Translations under genes and position numbers: made by a program | The notes under the pieces: generated by a model | The model's input: the letters and a program-made list of their open reading frames with translations, nothing else | Databases searched by the model: none | What the model was told of the DNA's origin: nothing | Shown here: piece by piece, positions 6,557 to 13,107 of the stretch | Layout: every line of letters starts with the position of its first letter | Position numbering within the stretch: the stretch's first letter is position 1 | Origin: an uncultured Pseudomonadota bacterium | Lineage (GTDB): Bacteria; Pseudomonadota; Alphaproteobacteria; RF32; CAG-239 | Direction of reading: 5' to 3' | Length of the DNA: 16,313 bases | Assembly (NCBI GenBank): GCA_902495305.1 | Contig: CABUWG010000039.1 | Location: 1 to 16,313 of the forward strand

Positions 6557-7942
6557 ATGCTTGATAAAAAACTGGTTGCGGAAATATTGGACGAGGCGTT
6601 GTCTACCGGCGGCGATTTTGCCGAAGTTTTTGCCGAAGACAGCAAAACCAGAAATCTGGCTTTGGGAGACGGAAAAGTCGAATTTGCCGGTGCGACATTG
6701 TCCCGCGGCGTGGGTATCAGAGTTTTTAAGGGGGTGTTTCAGGCCTATGCCTATACCAATCTGCCGGACAGGGAAAGTTTGTTGAAGACGGCGCGAAAAG
6801 CCGCGGCAGCCATTGCCGGAAAAGCCGAGAAGAAGGTTATTAATCTGGTGGATCTGGCGTTTGAAGACAAGCATAAGATCAAAAAGTCTCCTTTTGAGTT
6901 TGACCGTATTCAGGAGGCTGAGATTTATCGCAAGGTTTCGGAGAAGATGTTTGCGGCCAGTCCGCTGATTTCCAGAACAGACGTCAGCGGCGGGTATAAA
7001 AGCCGCCGGATTCTGGTGGCAAATTCGGACGGCGTCTGGGCAGAAGACGAGCAAAACCGGATGCGGATTGTGATGAGTGCCATTGCCAGCAGGGATAATC
7101 TGAACGAGCAGGCGGGAGAGAGCAATATCGGCGGTTTGTTCGGGGCAGAAATTTTTGATTTGTATAATCTGGAAGAAATTGCCGAGAATGTGGTGCGCCG
7201 TGCCGTGAACAAGCTGGATGCTCAGGCTTGCCCGACCGGAATGATGCCGGTGGTGATTGGCAATGAGTTTGGCGGCGTGATTTTTCATGAGGCTTGCGGA
7301 CACAGTTTGGAGGCAACCAAAGTAGCGACCGGTTCGTCCGAGTTTTCCGGCAAGCTGGGGCAAAAAATTGCCTCGGACGTTGTGACGGCGGTTGATGATG
7401 CGACAATTCCCAATGCCTGGGGGTCGATTAACATTGATGACGAAGGGACGCCGACCCAGCGCAAGGTTCTTATCGAAAACGGCATTTTGAAAAATTATAT
7501 GATTGACAAATTCGGCGGACGGCGCATGGAAATGCCTTCCAACGGTTCATCGCGACGGGAGAGTTACAAGTTTATTCCGACGTCGCGCATGAGTAATACG
7601 CTTATTTTGAACGGAAAATCAACGGAAGAAGATATTATAGCCGCAACGGAAAACGGACTTTTTGCCAAGAATATGAGCGGCGGGTCGGTTCATCCGACGA
7701 CCGGAGAATTTAACTTTTCAGTTGATGAGGCGTATCTGATTGAAAAAGGAAAGATTACCAAGCAGGTAAAAGGGGCTAAGCTTGTCGGTTACGGTTCGCA
7801 GATTTTGCCCAATATTGACATGGTTGGCAACAATATGGCTTATGCCTGCGGGATGTGCGGTTCGGTTTCCGGCAGTGTTCCGACAACCGTCGGGCAGCCG
7901 ACAATCAGGGTAAAAGCGTTAACGGTCGGAGGGCAGAAATAA
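6557..7942 (+). CDS. tldD: TldD metalloprotease subunit
   Basis: A 461-residue member of peptidase family U62, the catalytic half of the cytoplasmic TldD/TldE protease. In E. coli this pair degrades unfolded peptides, matures microcin B17 and destroys the CcdA antitoxin. The zinc motif HExxxH is H244-E-A-C-G-H249 in FHEACGHSLEA. The C-terminal Cys segment (CGMCGSVSGSVP) and the closing TVGQPTIRVKALTVGG are also standard; the E. coli protein has 481 residues. I chose ATG 6557 because AAAGGAG lies 7 bases upstream. Longer in-frame starts (TTG 6506, ATG 6518) would encode the hairpin. The stop codon overlaps the tldE start (TAATG), so both subunits are made from one message. Confidence 0.95.
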   Translation: MLDKKLVAEILDEALSTGGDFAEVFAEDSKTRNLALGDGKVEFAGATLSRGVGIRVFKGVFQAYAYTNLPDRESLLKTARKAAAAIAGKAEKKVINLVDLAFEDKHKIKKSPFEFDRIQEAEIYRKVSEKMFAASPLISRTDVSGGYKSRRILVANSDGVWAEDEQNRMRIVMSAIASRDNLNEQAGESNIGGLFGAEIFDLYNLEEIAENVVRRAVNKLDAQACPTGMMPVVIGNEFGGVIFHEACGHSLEATKVATGSSEFSGKLGQKIASDVVTAVDDATIPNAWGSINIDDEGTPTQRKVLIENGILKNYMIDKFGGRRMEMPSNGSSRRESYKFIPTSRMSNTLILNGKSTEEDIIAATENGLFAKNMSGGSVHPTTGEFNFSVDEAYLIEKGKITKQVKGAKLVGYGSQILPNIDMVGNNMAYACGMCGSVSGSVPTTVGQPTIRVKALTVGGQK

Positions 7943-9276
7943 TGGATATGCAGAAGTTTATTGACAAATTATATGCGGCAACACAGCAATCGGGTGCAGA
8001 TGCTTTTCAGATTGAATATAATTATGCCGAGCGGAAAATGCTGGAACTTTTTGACGGTGAGATTGAAAAGCAGGCAGACACCGAGAATCAGACATTGACG
8101 CTGGCGGTGAAGAAAAACGGCAAAATCGGTTCTTGTACCTGCGGCAATCTTGATGAAGCGGTGATTCCCGAGATTGTGAAAGCCGCAACAGAGAATGCTT
8201 TGCTCATTGGCGAAGCGGAAGAAAACTTCTTTTATGACGGCAGCGGGCACTATGCCGAGGTTAAGCCTTATTGCCCGATGGCTGATAAGCTGGCGGTGAT
8301 AAACCCGCTTGATTTTATGAGAGAAATCAGGCAACAGGTTTATAACAAGTCCGGCGGACAGCAGGTTCAGGTGGAAAAAACGATTTTTGCCAAAACCAAA
8401 GCCCGCCGGATTATGCGGAATTCATTGGGTTTGGATTTGCAGGAAGAAAATGAAAGCGCCGGTTGTTCGGTCATGGTGACGGCGCAAAAAGGGCAGAGCA
8501 AAGAATGGGGTGCGAAAAGAGTGACCTTTGACAAGGCAGAAGATTTTGATGCCGCTTATATCGCGTCGGAAGCACTGAATGACGCTCTCGGCCGTTTGGA
8601 TGCGGTAAAGCCTGAGAGCGGGGCGGCAAAAGTTGTTTTTAAAAACAAAAGTTTTTGTGATATTCTGGCCTTTTTGGAAGATATTGTATCGGCCCGCGTA
8701 GTGCAGAAAAAGAAATCGCAGTTTGCCGGAAAGCTCGGTCAGGTTGTGGCGGCTCCGTTTGTGACGGTTGTTGACGATCCGCTGCTTGCGGGCGGGTATG
8801 CGACATCTGCTTTTGACGGAGAAGGCGTGCCGACAAAGACAAAAGATATTATTGCCGACGGTGTTTTGCAAACTTATCTGCACAGTCTGAAGACGGCGCA
8901 TAAAGACGGGGTTGCGCCGACCGGAAATGGTTCCGGCCACAACGGCAATGTGACGGCCATGAATTTGTATCTGGCTCCGGGAAACTTGTCCGAGAAGGAG
9001 CTGCTTGCCGCTGTGAGTAACGGTATTTATATTGACCGCTTGAACGGCCTTCATGCCGGTTTTAACAAGGTATCTGGCGATTTTTCTTTTGGTGCGAAAG
9101 GGTATTTGATAGAAGGCGGAAAAATCGGAAGGCCGTTGGAGCAGTTTACCATTGCCGGAAATTATTATCAGCTGTGGAAAGACATAAAAATGATTGCCGA
9201 TAATTTGGAGTTTGTGACATCCGGTATCGGTGCGCCGATGGTATGGGTTGACGGCTTGACTGTGGGCGGAAAGTAG
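7942..9276 (+). CDS. pmbA: TldE/PmbA, non-catalytic partner of TldD
   Basis: The 444-residue length is close to that of E. coli TldE (450). It shares the TldD fold (VKKNGKIGSCTCGNLDE near the start, FVTVVDDPLLAGG, SAFDGEGVPTKTK, and GAPMVWVDGLTVGG at the end) but has no HExxxH motif, as expected for the partner that completes the barrel around the TldD active site. The start at 7942 overlaps the tldD stop by one base and has GGAGGG 8 bases upstream; an in-frame extension to 7855 lies inside tldD and is rejected. The stop codon (9274-9276) directly touches the stop of the convergent acetyltransferase gene, with no terminator between them. Confidence 0.95.
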   Translation: MDMQKFIDKLYAATQQSGADAFQIEYNYAERKMLELFDGEIEKQADTENQTLTLAVKKNGKIGSCTCGNLDEAVIPEIVKAATENALLIGEAEENFFYDGSGHYAEVKPYCPMADKLAVINPLDFMREIRQQVYNKSGGQQVQVEKTIFAKTKARRIMRNSLGLDLQEENESAGCSVMVTAQKGQSKEWGAKRVTFDKAEDFDAAYIASEALNDALGRLDAVKPESGAAKVVFKNKSFCDILAFLEDIVSARVVQKKKSQFAGKLGQVVAAPFVTVVDDPLLAGGYATSAFDGEGVPTKTKDIIADGVLQTYLHSLKTAHKDGVAPTGNGSGHNGNVTAMNLYLAPGNLSEKELLAAVSNGIYIDRLNGLHAGFNKVSGDFSFGAKGYLIEGGKIGRPLEQFTIAGNYYQLWKDIKMIADNLEFVTSGIGAPMVWVDGLTVGGK

Positions 9277-9708
9277 TTACAGGCTCAGATGTAATATTGG
9301 GTGGGGCTTGCCGTTGTCGTCAAGCTCATCCCGCGAGATAATCTTAAAGCCCCGATGCTGATAAAATTTTAAGGCTTCGGGGTTTTCTTCATTGACGTCA
9401 ATTTGTTTGTATCCCAGCGCAATAGCGTGATTGAGCAGTTTTGTGCCCAATCCGAGCCGGAAGTATTGCGGCGCGATAAACAACATTTCAATTTTGTGTT
9501 CAGATAAGCCGATAAAACCGCAAAGGCCGTTTGAATCGTGAATGCCGAACAATTGCCTTAGTTCGGGCAGCGCGTATTTCAAAATAAACGGGCGGTAAAA
9601 AGCAATTTCTTCCGGTTTTAAGAAATGGTGTGTGGCGCGGACGGATTTCTCCCAGATATTCAACACCTCATTATAGTCGGAAACCGTCAGCGGACGGATG
9701 TCAGGCAA
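9277..9708 (-). CDS. GNAT-family N-acetyltransferase, YjaB-like
   Basis: About 143 residues. The acetyl-CoA binding motif A is visible (IEMLFIAPQYFRLGLGTKLL), then motif B (NEENPEALKFYQHRGFKII). The N-terminal SVRATHHFL and C-terminal DELDDNGKPHPIL match E. coli YjaB, a GNAT protein with a poorly defined substrate. The likely start is TTG at 9708, with AAGGA 7 bases upstream. TTG at 9723 is an alternative with a poorer site. No ATG fits, so a rare start codon is used either way. The gene overlaps the end of the Nudix gene by 8 bases (23 with the earlier start) and is the last of a three-gene minus-strand operon. Substrate unknown. Confidence 0.85.
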   Translation of the reverse strand: MPDIRPLTVSDYNEVLNIWEKSVRATHHFLKPEEIAFYRPFILKYALPELRQLFGIHDSNGLCGFIGLSEHKIEMLFIAPQYFRLGLGTKLLNHAIALGYKQIDVNEENPEALKFYQHRGFKIISRDELDDNGKPHPILHLSL

Positions 9709-10342
9709 CGGGTTTTCCTTCAAAGTAGTTCTCTATGGTTTTGAGCGCTTTTTGATAATATTTAATGTCATGGGCAACAAAGTCGTTTATGTTTACCGAG
9801 CCGGTATGCGGCTTCAGTTCTCCATTGCCGTCGGCTTTTAATCCGCCGATAAAAATCTGGGAAACCTTTTTGTTAAACAGGTTTTGCATATCTTTTAATC
9901 CGGCTTCAAAAATGCCGTCAACCTGTTCTTTTTTCAAGCTCAGGTCTTTCAGCTCCTTATCTGTTTCATAAAGATAGGTCGGATTAAATTCATAATTTTT
10001 ATAATCGCGCCGCGTGGTGATATGGCGGGCGGTAAAGAGTTTGTTGATATCTTGTTCGGGAATTTTCAGCCCGAGTTCTTCTTCGGCTTTGCGAATGCCT
10101 GCTTTGGGCTCTTCTCCGGCTTTCAGATGTCCGGCGGCGGAGACGTCAAGCTTTTGCGGGCTGTTGTATTTGTTTTTGCTGCGGAGCTGGATCCAAACCT
10201 TGTGGTCGTGATTAGCGGCACGTTTGACAATCCAGCAATGAAAAGACTTATGCCACAGGCCTTCCTGATGAGCCTGAATAATCGGAGCCGTGCCGAGCGG
10301 GTTCATATTTTCATCGTAAATATCAATCAGGTCTTCCGTCAT
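9701..10342 (-). CDS. Nudix-domain protein with an altered Nudix box
   Basis: A 213-residue protein opening with DLIDIYDENMNPLG and WHKSFHCWIV, typical of the IPP-isomerase-like/YfcD branch of Nudix hydrolases. The Nudix box is recognisable as AGHLKAGEEPKAGIRKAEEELG. Compared with GX5EX7REUXEEXGU it is one residue short before the Arg, and the Glu after that Arg, the catalytic base in MutT, is Lys. The EE pair remains. Activity on nucleoside diphosphate derivatives is therefore uncertain. The C-terminal 80 residues are extra to the core domain. ATG 10342 was chosen for its AAGGAGG site; the frame extends 15 codons further without one. It sits 16 bases after the TPR-methyltransferase stop and overlaps the acetyltransferase start. 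Confidence 0.82.
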   Translation of the reverse strand: MTEDLIDIYDENMNPLGTAPIIQAHQEGLWHKSFHCWIVKRAANHDHKVWIQLRSKNKYNSPQKLDVSAAGHLKAGEEPKAGIRKAEEELGLKIPEQDINKLFTARHITTRRDYKNYEFNPTYLYETDKELKDLSLKKEQVDGIFEAGLKDMQNLFNKKVSQIFIGGLKADGNGELKPHTGSVNINDFVAHDIKYYQKALKTIENYFEGKPVA

Positions 10343-10358
10343 AGCCAGCCTCCTTGTC

Positions 10359-12113
10359 TTATCGTGCGGTGAATATGACTCCTTCAACCGCTTGCCCGTC
10401 TTCCGTACGGAGCGTTAAAGGCGTCTGCTTTATGTCAGCGTATCCGTATTTGGTTAAAATGTTGTTAATATACAACGGATTGTGTTTGTATCTTCCGGTT
10501 TCGGCAAGTTGGTAATCCGGTGTGCCGGAAGATGTTTCAACGGAAAAAATCAGGCGGTGCGGGGCACAAAGCCTGATAATGTCGTCAAGGCTGCCAAAAT
10601 AGCAAAAGACATCGGCGGCGGTGATCAGGGCCGTATCCGCCGGCAGTTCCGTTTGCAGATAATCGGTAATGTCCCGAGAAACAAGGCTGGCGTAAACGCC
10701 TTTGTTTTGGGCGCGTTTTAACATTTCGGGCGAGAGGTCAACCCCGATTATTTGGTTTTGAGGCGATTTAAGAGCTTCTCCCACAAGCCCCGAACCACAC
10801 CCCAGATCCACAATGGTACCTTTAACATCTCCTGCAAGGTTTCTAAAGTTTCGCGGAAGCTGGTAACCAACATTCTGGAGAACCAGCTCATAAGTATCAG
10901 CGAAATGGTCAAAAAACTTTTGAGTAAAAATTTTATCAGGCGCAATGTTTTCTCCTTTGAAAACGGCGTTAATATGTGTGGCGTAAATATTCTGCGGATT
11001 TTGTTCCGCCCAGTTGGCAGCAATTTTTTGCGCTTCTTCAATCTTGCCGGAACGATGAAGCAAAATCAGTGTTTCCGTAATGTTCAGCGATATTTCTTCC
11101 AGAGCCGGATTATATTTGTATGCATTGAACAAAAGGCCGAGGGCTTCTGTATAATCGCCCGTGTCTTTGAGGATTAAGCCGAGATTGTTGCAGGCTTCGG
11201 CGGATTGCGGGTTTATCAGAACCGCGCGGCGAAAGGTTTCCAGCGCTTCCGGCAGGCGGTTTTGCTTTTGGAGCAGGGTGGCATAGTTCAGGCAGGCGTC
11301 AAAATTGTTCTTGTCCAGTTCTGTTGCCCGAAGATAAAGCCTTTCGGCTTCTTCTTCATTTTGCGCGGAAAGAAAGTTTGCACGGTTAATGAGGGCAGAA
11401 AGATTGTCAGGATCGGATTGCAGGGTTTGCAGCAAAAAAGGCTGGGCTTGTTCCGGATTGCCTTTTTGCAGACAGATTTCGGCAAGCAGCAGGTTGATAT
11501 CGGCATTGTCGGGAGCAAGTTCCAAGGCCCTTTGGGCATAGGTTTCCGCGCCGGCGGCGTCTTGTCTTTGCCGGCAAAGATTGGCAAGGTGATAAAAAGC
11601 TAAAGGTTCGTCGGGATGTCGGGTGCTCAGTTGTTTTAGTGTCCTTTCGGCTTTTTCTGGGGTATCAAGCAGAGCCAGACGTACTTTGGCCTCGTAATAG
11701 TGCGGGTCTTTATCCAGAGCCTGCTCATAACAGCGCCGCGCCTGTTCGGGCTGATTTTGATCGCGGTACAAGTTTGCAAGCTGGACATAAGTTTCTTTGA
11801 CGTCCGGCGCGAGAGCAATGACTTTTTGAAAAGCCTCCGCCGCCTCATAAGGCTTGTGCCAGTTGGCCAGAGAAACGCCAAGGTTAAAATAGTAAGACGC
11901 TTTTTCCTGCGGGGCATGGCGAATGGCCTGATAAAAAAAGTTAACAGCCTCCTGATCTATGCCGCGGCTTTGGGCTATCAGCCCCAACAGGTTTAAGACA
12001 TCCGGCTGGTTGGGGGCCGTTTCCAATATCTGGCGGTAGATCTGTTCCGCTGCGGCAAGGTCTCCGGCATCATGCAGGCTTAAGGCGCGCTGAAAAAGCA
12101 AATCATATGACAT
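10359..12113 (-). CDS. TPR-repeat protein with C-terminal SAM-dependent methyltransferase domain
   Basis: A 584-residue, two-part protein. Residues 1 to about 370 are roughly ten tetratricopeptide repeats (recurring A..Y..A....P patterns such as AAEQIYRQILETAPNQPD and EQARRCYEQALDKDPHYYEA), a protein-binding solenoid. Residues 430-584 are a class I methyltransferase domain with motif I VDLGCGSG (435-442), GVDLSPEML carrying the acidic motif II residue, and a motif IV-like ITAADVFCYFG. This matches the group described as predicted methyltransferases with TPR repeats; the substrate is unknown and may be a protein bound by the TPRs. There is no signal peptide. The start has AAAGGAG 9 bases upstream. 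It is the first gene of the operon with the Nudix and GNAT genes and is divergent from rpsD across a 250-base gap. Confidence 0.9.
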   Translation of the reverse strand: MSYDLLFQRALSLHDAGDLAAAEQIYRQILETAPNQPDVLNLLGLIAQSRGIDQEAVNFFYQAIRHAPQEKASYYFNLGVSLANWHKPYEAAEAFQKVIALAPDVKETYVQLANLYRDQNQPEQARRCYEQALDKDPHYYEAKVRLALLDTPEKAERTLKQLSTRHPDEPLAFYHLANLCRQRQDAAGAETYAQRALELAPDNADINLLLAEICLQKGNPEQAQPFLLQTLQSDPDNLSALINRANFLSAQNEEEAERLYLRATELDKNNFDACLNYATLLQKQNRLPEALETFRRAVLINPQSAEACNNLGLILKDTGDYTEALGLLFNAYKYNPALEEISLNITETLILLHRSGKIEEAQKIAANWAEQNPQNIYATHINAVFKGENIAPDKIFTQKFFDHFADTYELVLQNVGYQLPRNFRNLAGDVKGTIVDLGCGSGLVGEALKSPQNQIIGVDLSPEMLKRAQNKGVYASLVSRDITDYLQTELPADTALITAADVFCYFGSLDDIIRLCAPHRLIFSVETSSGTPDYQLAETGRYKHNPLYINNILTKYGYADIKQTPLTLRTEDGQAVEGVIFTAR

Positions 12114-12186
12114 TCGGCAAAACTCCTTTGTTTGCTTAATATTAGGTTATCTGTGTGAAAAATCCAGAGATTTTTGAAGATTTTTC

Positions 12187-12363
12187 TTGAAATTTGTATT
12201 TGTTTGTTGTAACTTATGCTCACTTCCGAGAAGGCGGGTTGCAATATACCCCGTTTTACGGGTGTGAAAAACAGGCGCGGAACAAGATGCGGATTGGCTT
12301 TCGGACAGCGTAAGACTATCGGGACAATAATGTAAGCTTAAGTTAAAAAAAAGGAAAAATTTT
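12187..12363 (+). promoter_or_regulatory. rpsD promoter and leader region
   Basis: TTGAAA (12187-12192) and TAACTT (12210-12215) are 17 bases apart, a plausible sigma-70 promoter. The transcript would carry a leader of about 140 bases containing a small hairpin (CCCG 12250-12253 with CGGG 12259-12262), several GC-rich blocks and a purine-rich AAAAAAAAGGA ribosome binding site before ATG 12364. S4 represses its own operon in E. coli, so an autoregulatory leader is possible, but I cannot match this one to a known class. The rest of the 12114-12363 gap holds only the TPR gene's upstream region. Confidence 0.4.
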
Positions 12364-12978
12364 ATGAAAAGTATTGTTTCTGCAAAGAAAAAAGTTGAAC
12401 GCAGATATATGAGCAACCTTTGGGGCAATCCGAACAGCTCTTTTGCCAAAAGAGAATATGCTCCGGGTCAGCATGGTCAGAGAAGAAAAAAACAGACTGA
12501 CTATGGTGAACAGCTCTATGCAAAACAGAGATTGAAAACTTATTACGGCAACGTTTCTGAAAAACAGTTCCACAAATATTATGTTGAAGCTGTCCGCAGA
12601 ACCGGCGACGCCGCTGAAAATCTGGTCGGTATTTTGGAATCCCGTCTGGACAATCTGGTTTGGAAGGCAAAATTTGTTCCGACAGTTTTTGCTGCCCGTC
12701 AGTTTGTTAATCACGGCCATGTTTTGGTTAACGGCAAGAAGGTTAACATTCCTTCTTATATGGTTAAAGCCGGCGATGTGATTGAAGTTCGCGAAAAATC
12801 CAAGCAGCTGCCTGTTGTTTTGGCTGCCATCGAATCTACTAACCGCGACTTTCCGGGATATTTGGAAGTTGACAGCAAAAAACTGACTGCCAAATATTCT
12901 TTTGTTCCGAAATTTGACGACATTCCTTATGCTTGTCAGCAGGAACCGAATCTGGTTATCGAGTTCTACTCAAGATAG
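12364..12978 (+). CDS. rpsD: 30S ribosomal protein S4
   Basis: The 204-residue length is standard for bacterial S4, a primary 16S rRNA binding protein that nucleates small-subunit assembly. Motifs are KREYAPGQHGQRRKKQTDYG, KQRLKTYYGNVSEKQF, and the S4 RNA-binding fold around LESRLDNLVWKAKF and ARQFVNHGHVLVNGKKVNIP; it ends EPNLVIEFYSR. There is no N-terminal zinc-knuckle Cys cluster. It is a single-gene unit with its own promoter and terminator, as in many Alphaproteobacteria where rpsD sits outside the alpha operon. Its codon use looks more uniform than that of its neighbours (frequent AAA, GTT, CTG), consistent with high expression. Confidence 0.98.
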   Translation: MKSIVSAKKKVERRYMSNLWGNPNSSFAKREYAPGQHGQRRKKQTDYGEQLYAKQRLKTYYGNVSEKQFHKYYVEAVRRTGDAAENLVGILESRLDNLVWKAKFVPTVFAARQFVNHGHVLVNGKKVNIPSYMVKAGDVIEVREKSKQLPVVLAAIESTNRDFPGYLEVDSKKLTAKYSFVPKFDDIPYACQQEPNLVIEFYSR

Positions 12979-12997
12979 TCGGTTTTATAGAGAAATC

Positions 12998-13034
12998 AAA
13001 AACCTCAGGAGTTATGCAAGCCCTGAGGTTTTTT
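12998..13034 (+). terminator. Rho-independent terminator after rpsD
   Basis: A perfect CCTCAGG (13003-13009) / CCTGAGG (13022-13028) stem, flanked by five A on the left and six T on the right, has a 12-base loop. It starts 19 bases after the rpsD stop. Confidence 0.93.
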
Positions 13035-13055
13035 GCTTTAAATATCAGCAAAATC

Positions 13056-13091
13056 AGTTATTATACTTAACAATTATTTTAGAGAATAACT
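13056..13091 (+). promoter_or_regulatory. Candidate promoter/operator region before the membrane protein gene
   Basis: TATACT (13062-13067) matches a -10 box at 5/6 positions, but no good -35 is seen. It overlaps the left arm of an inverted repeat, AGTTATT (13056-13062) and AATAACT (13085-13091), which could be an operator or chance in AT-rich DNA. The gene start at 13108 has only a weak GAGAG site. Confidence 0.3.
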
Positions 13092-13107
13092 TTAGAGAGT
13101 TACTGAT

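Noticed and set aside
7855..7941. Longer tldE start inside tldD
   Set aside because: The extra residues do not belong to the family, and the TAATG overlap with GGAGGG upstream is a typical coupled start.
8422..9054. Minus-strand open frame of 210 codons inside tldE
   Set aside because: It lies wholly antisense to a clear TldE sequence, with no recognisable motif or ribosome binding site.
12216..12335. 39-codon frame as a real leader peptide gene
   Set aside because: It has no ribosome binding site, the ATG touches the likely -10 box, and the peptide is not recognised; kept only as a finding to check.
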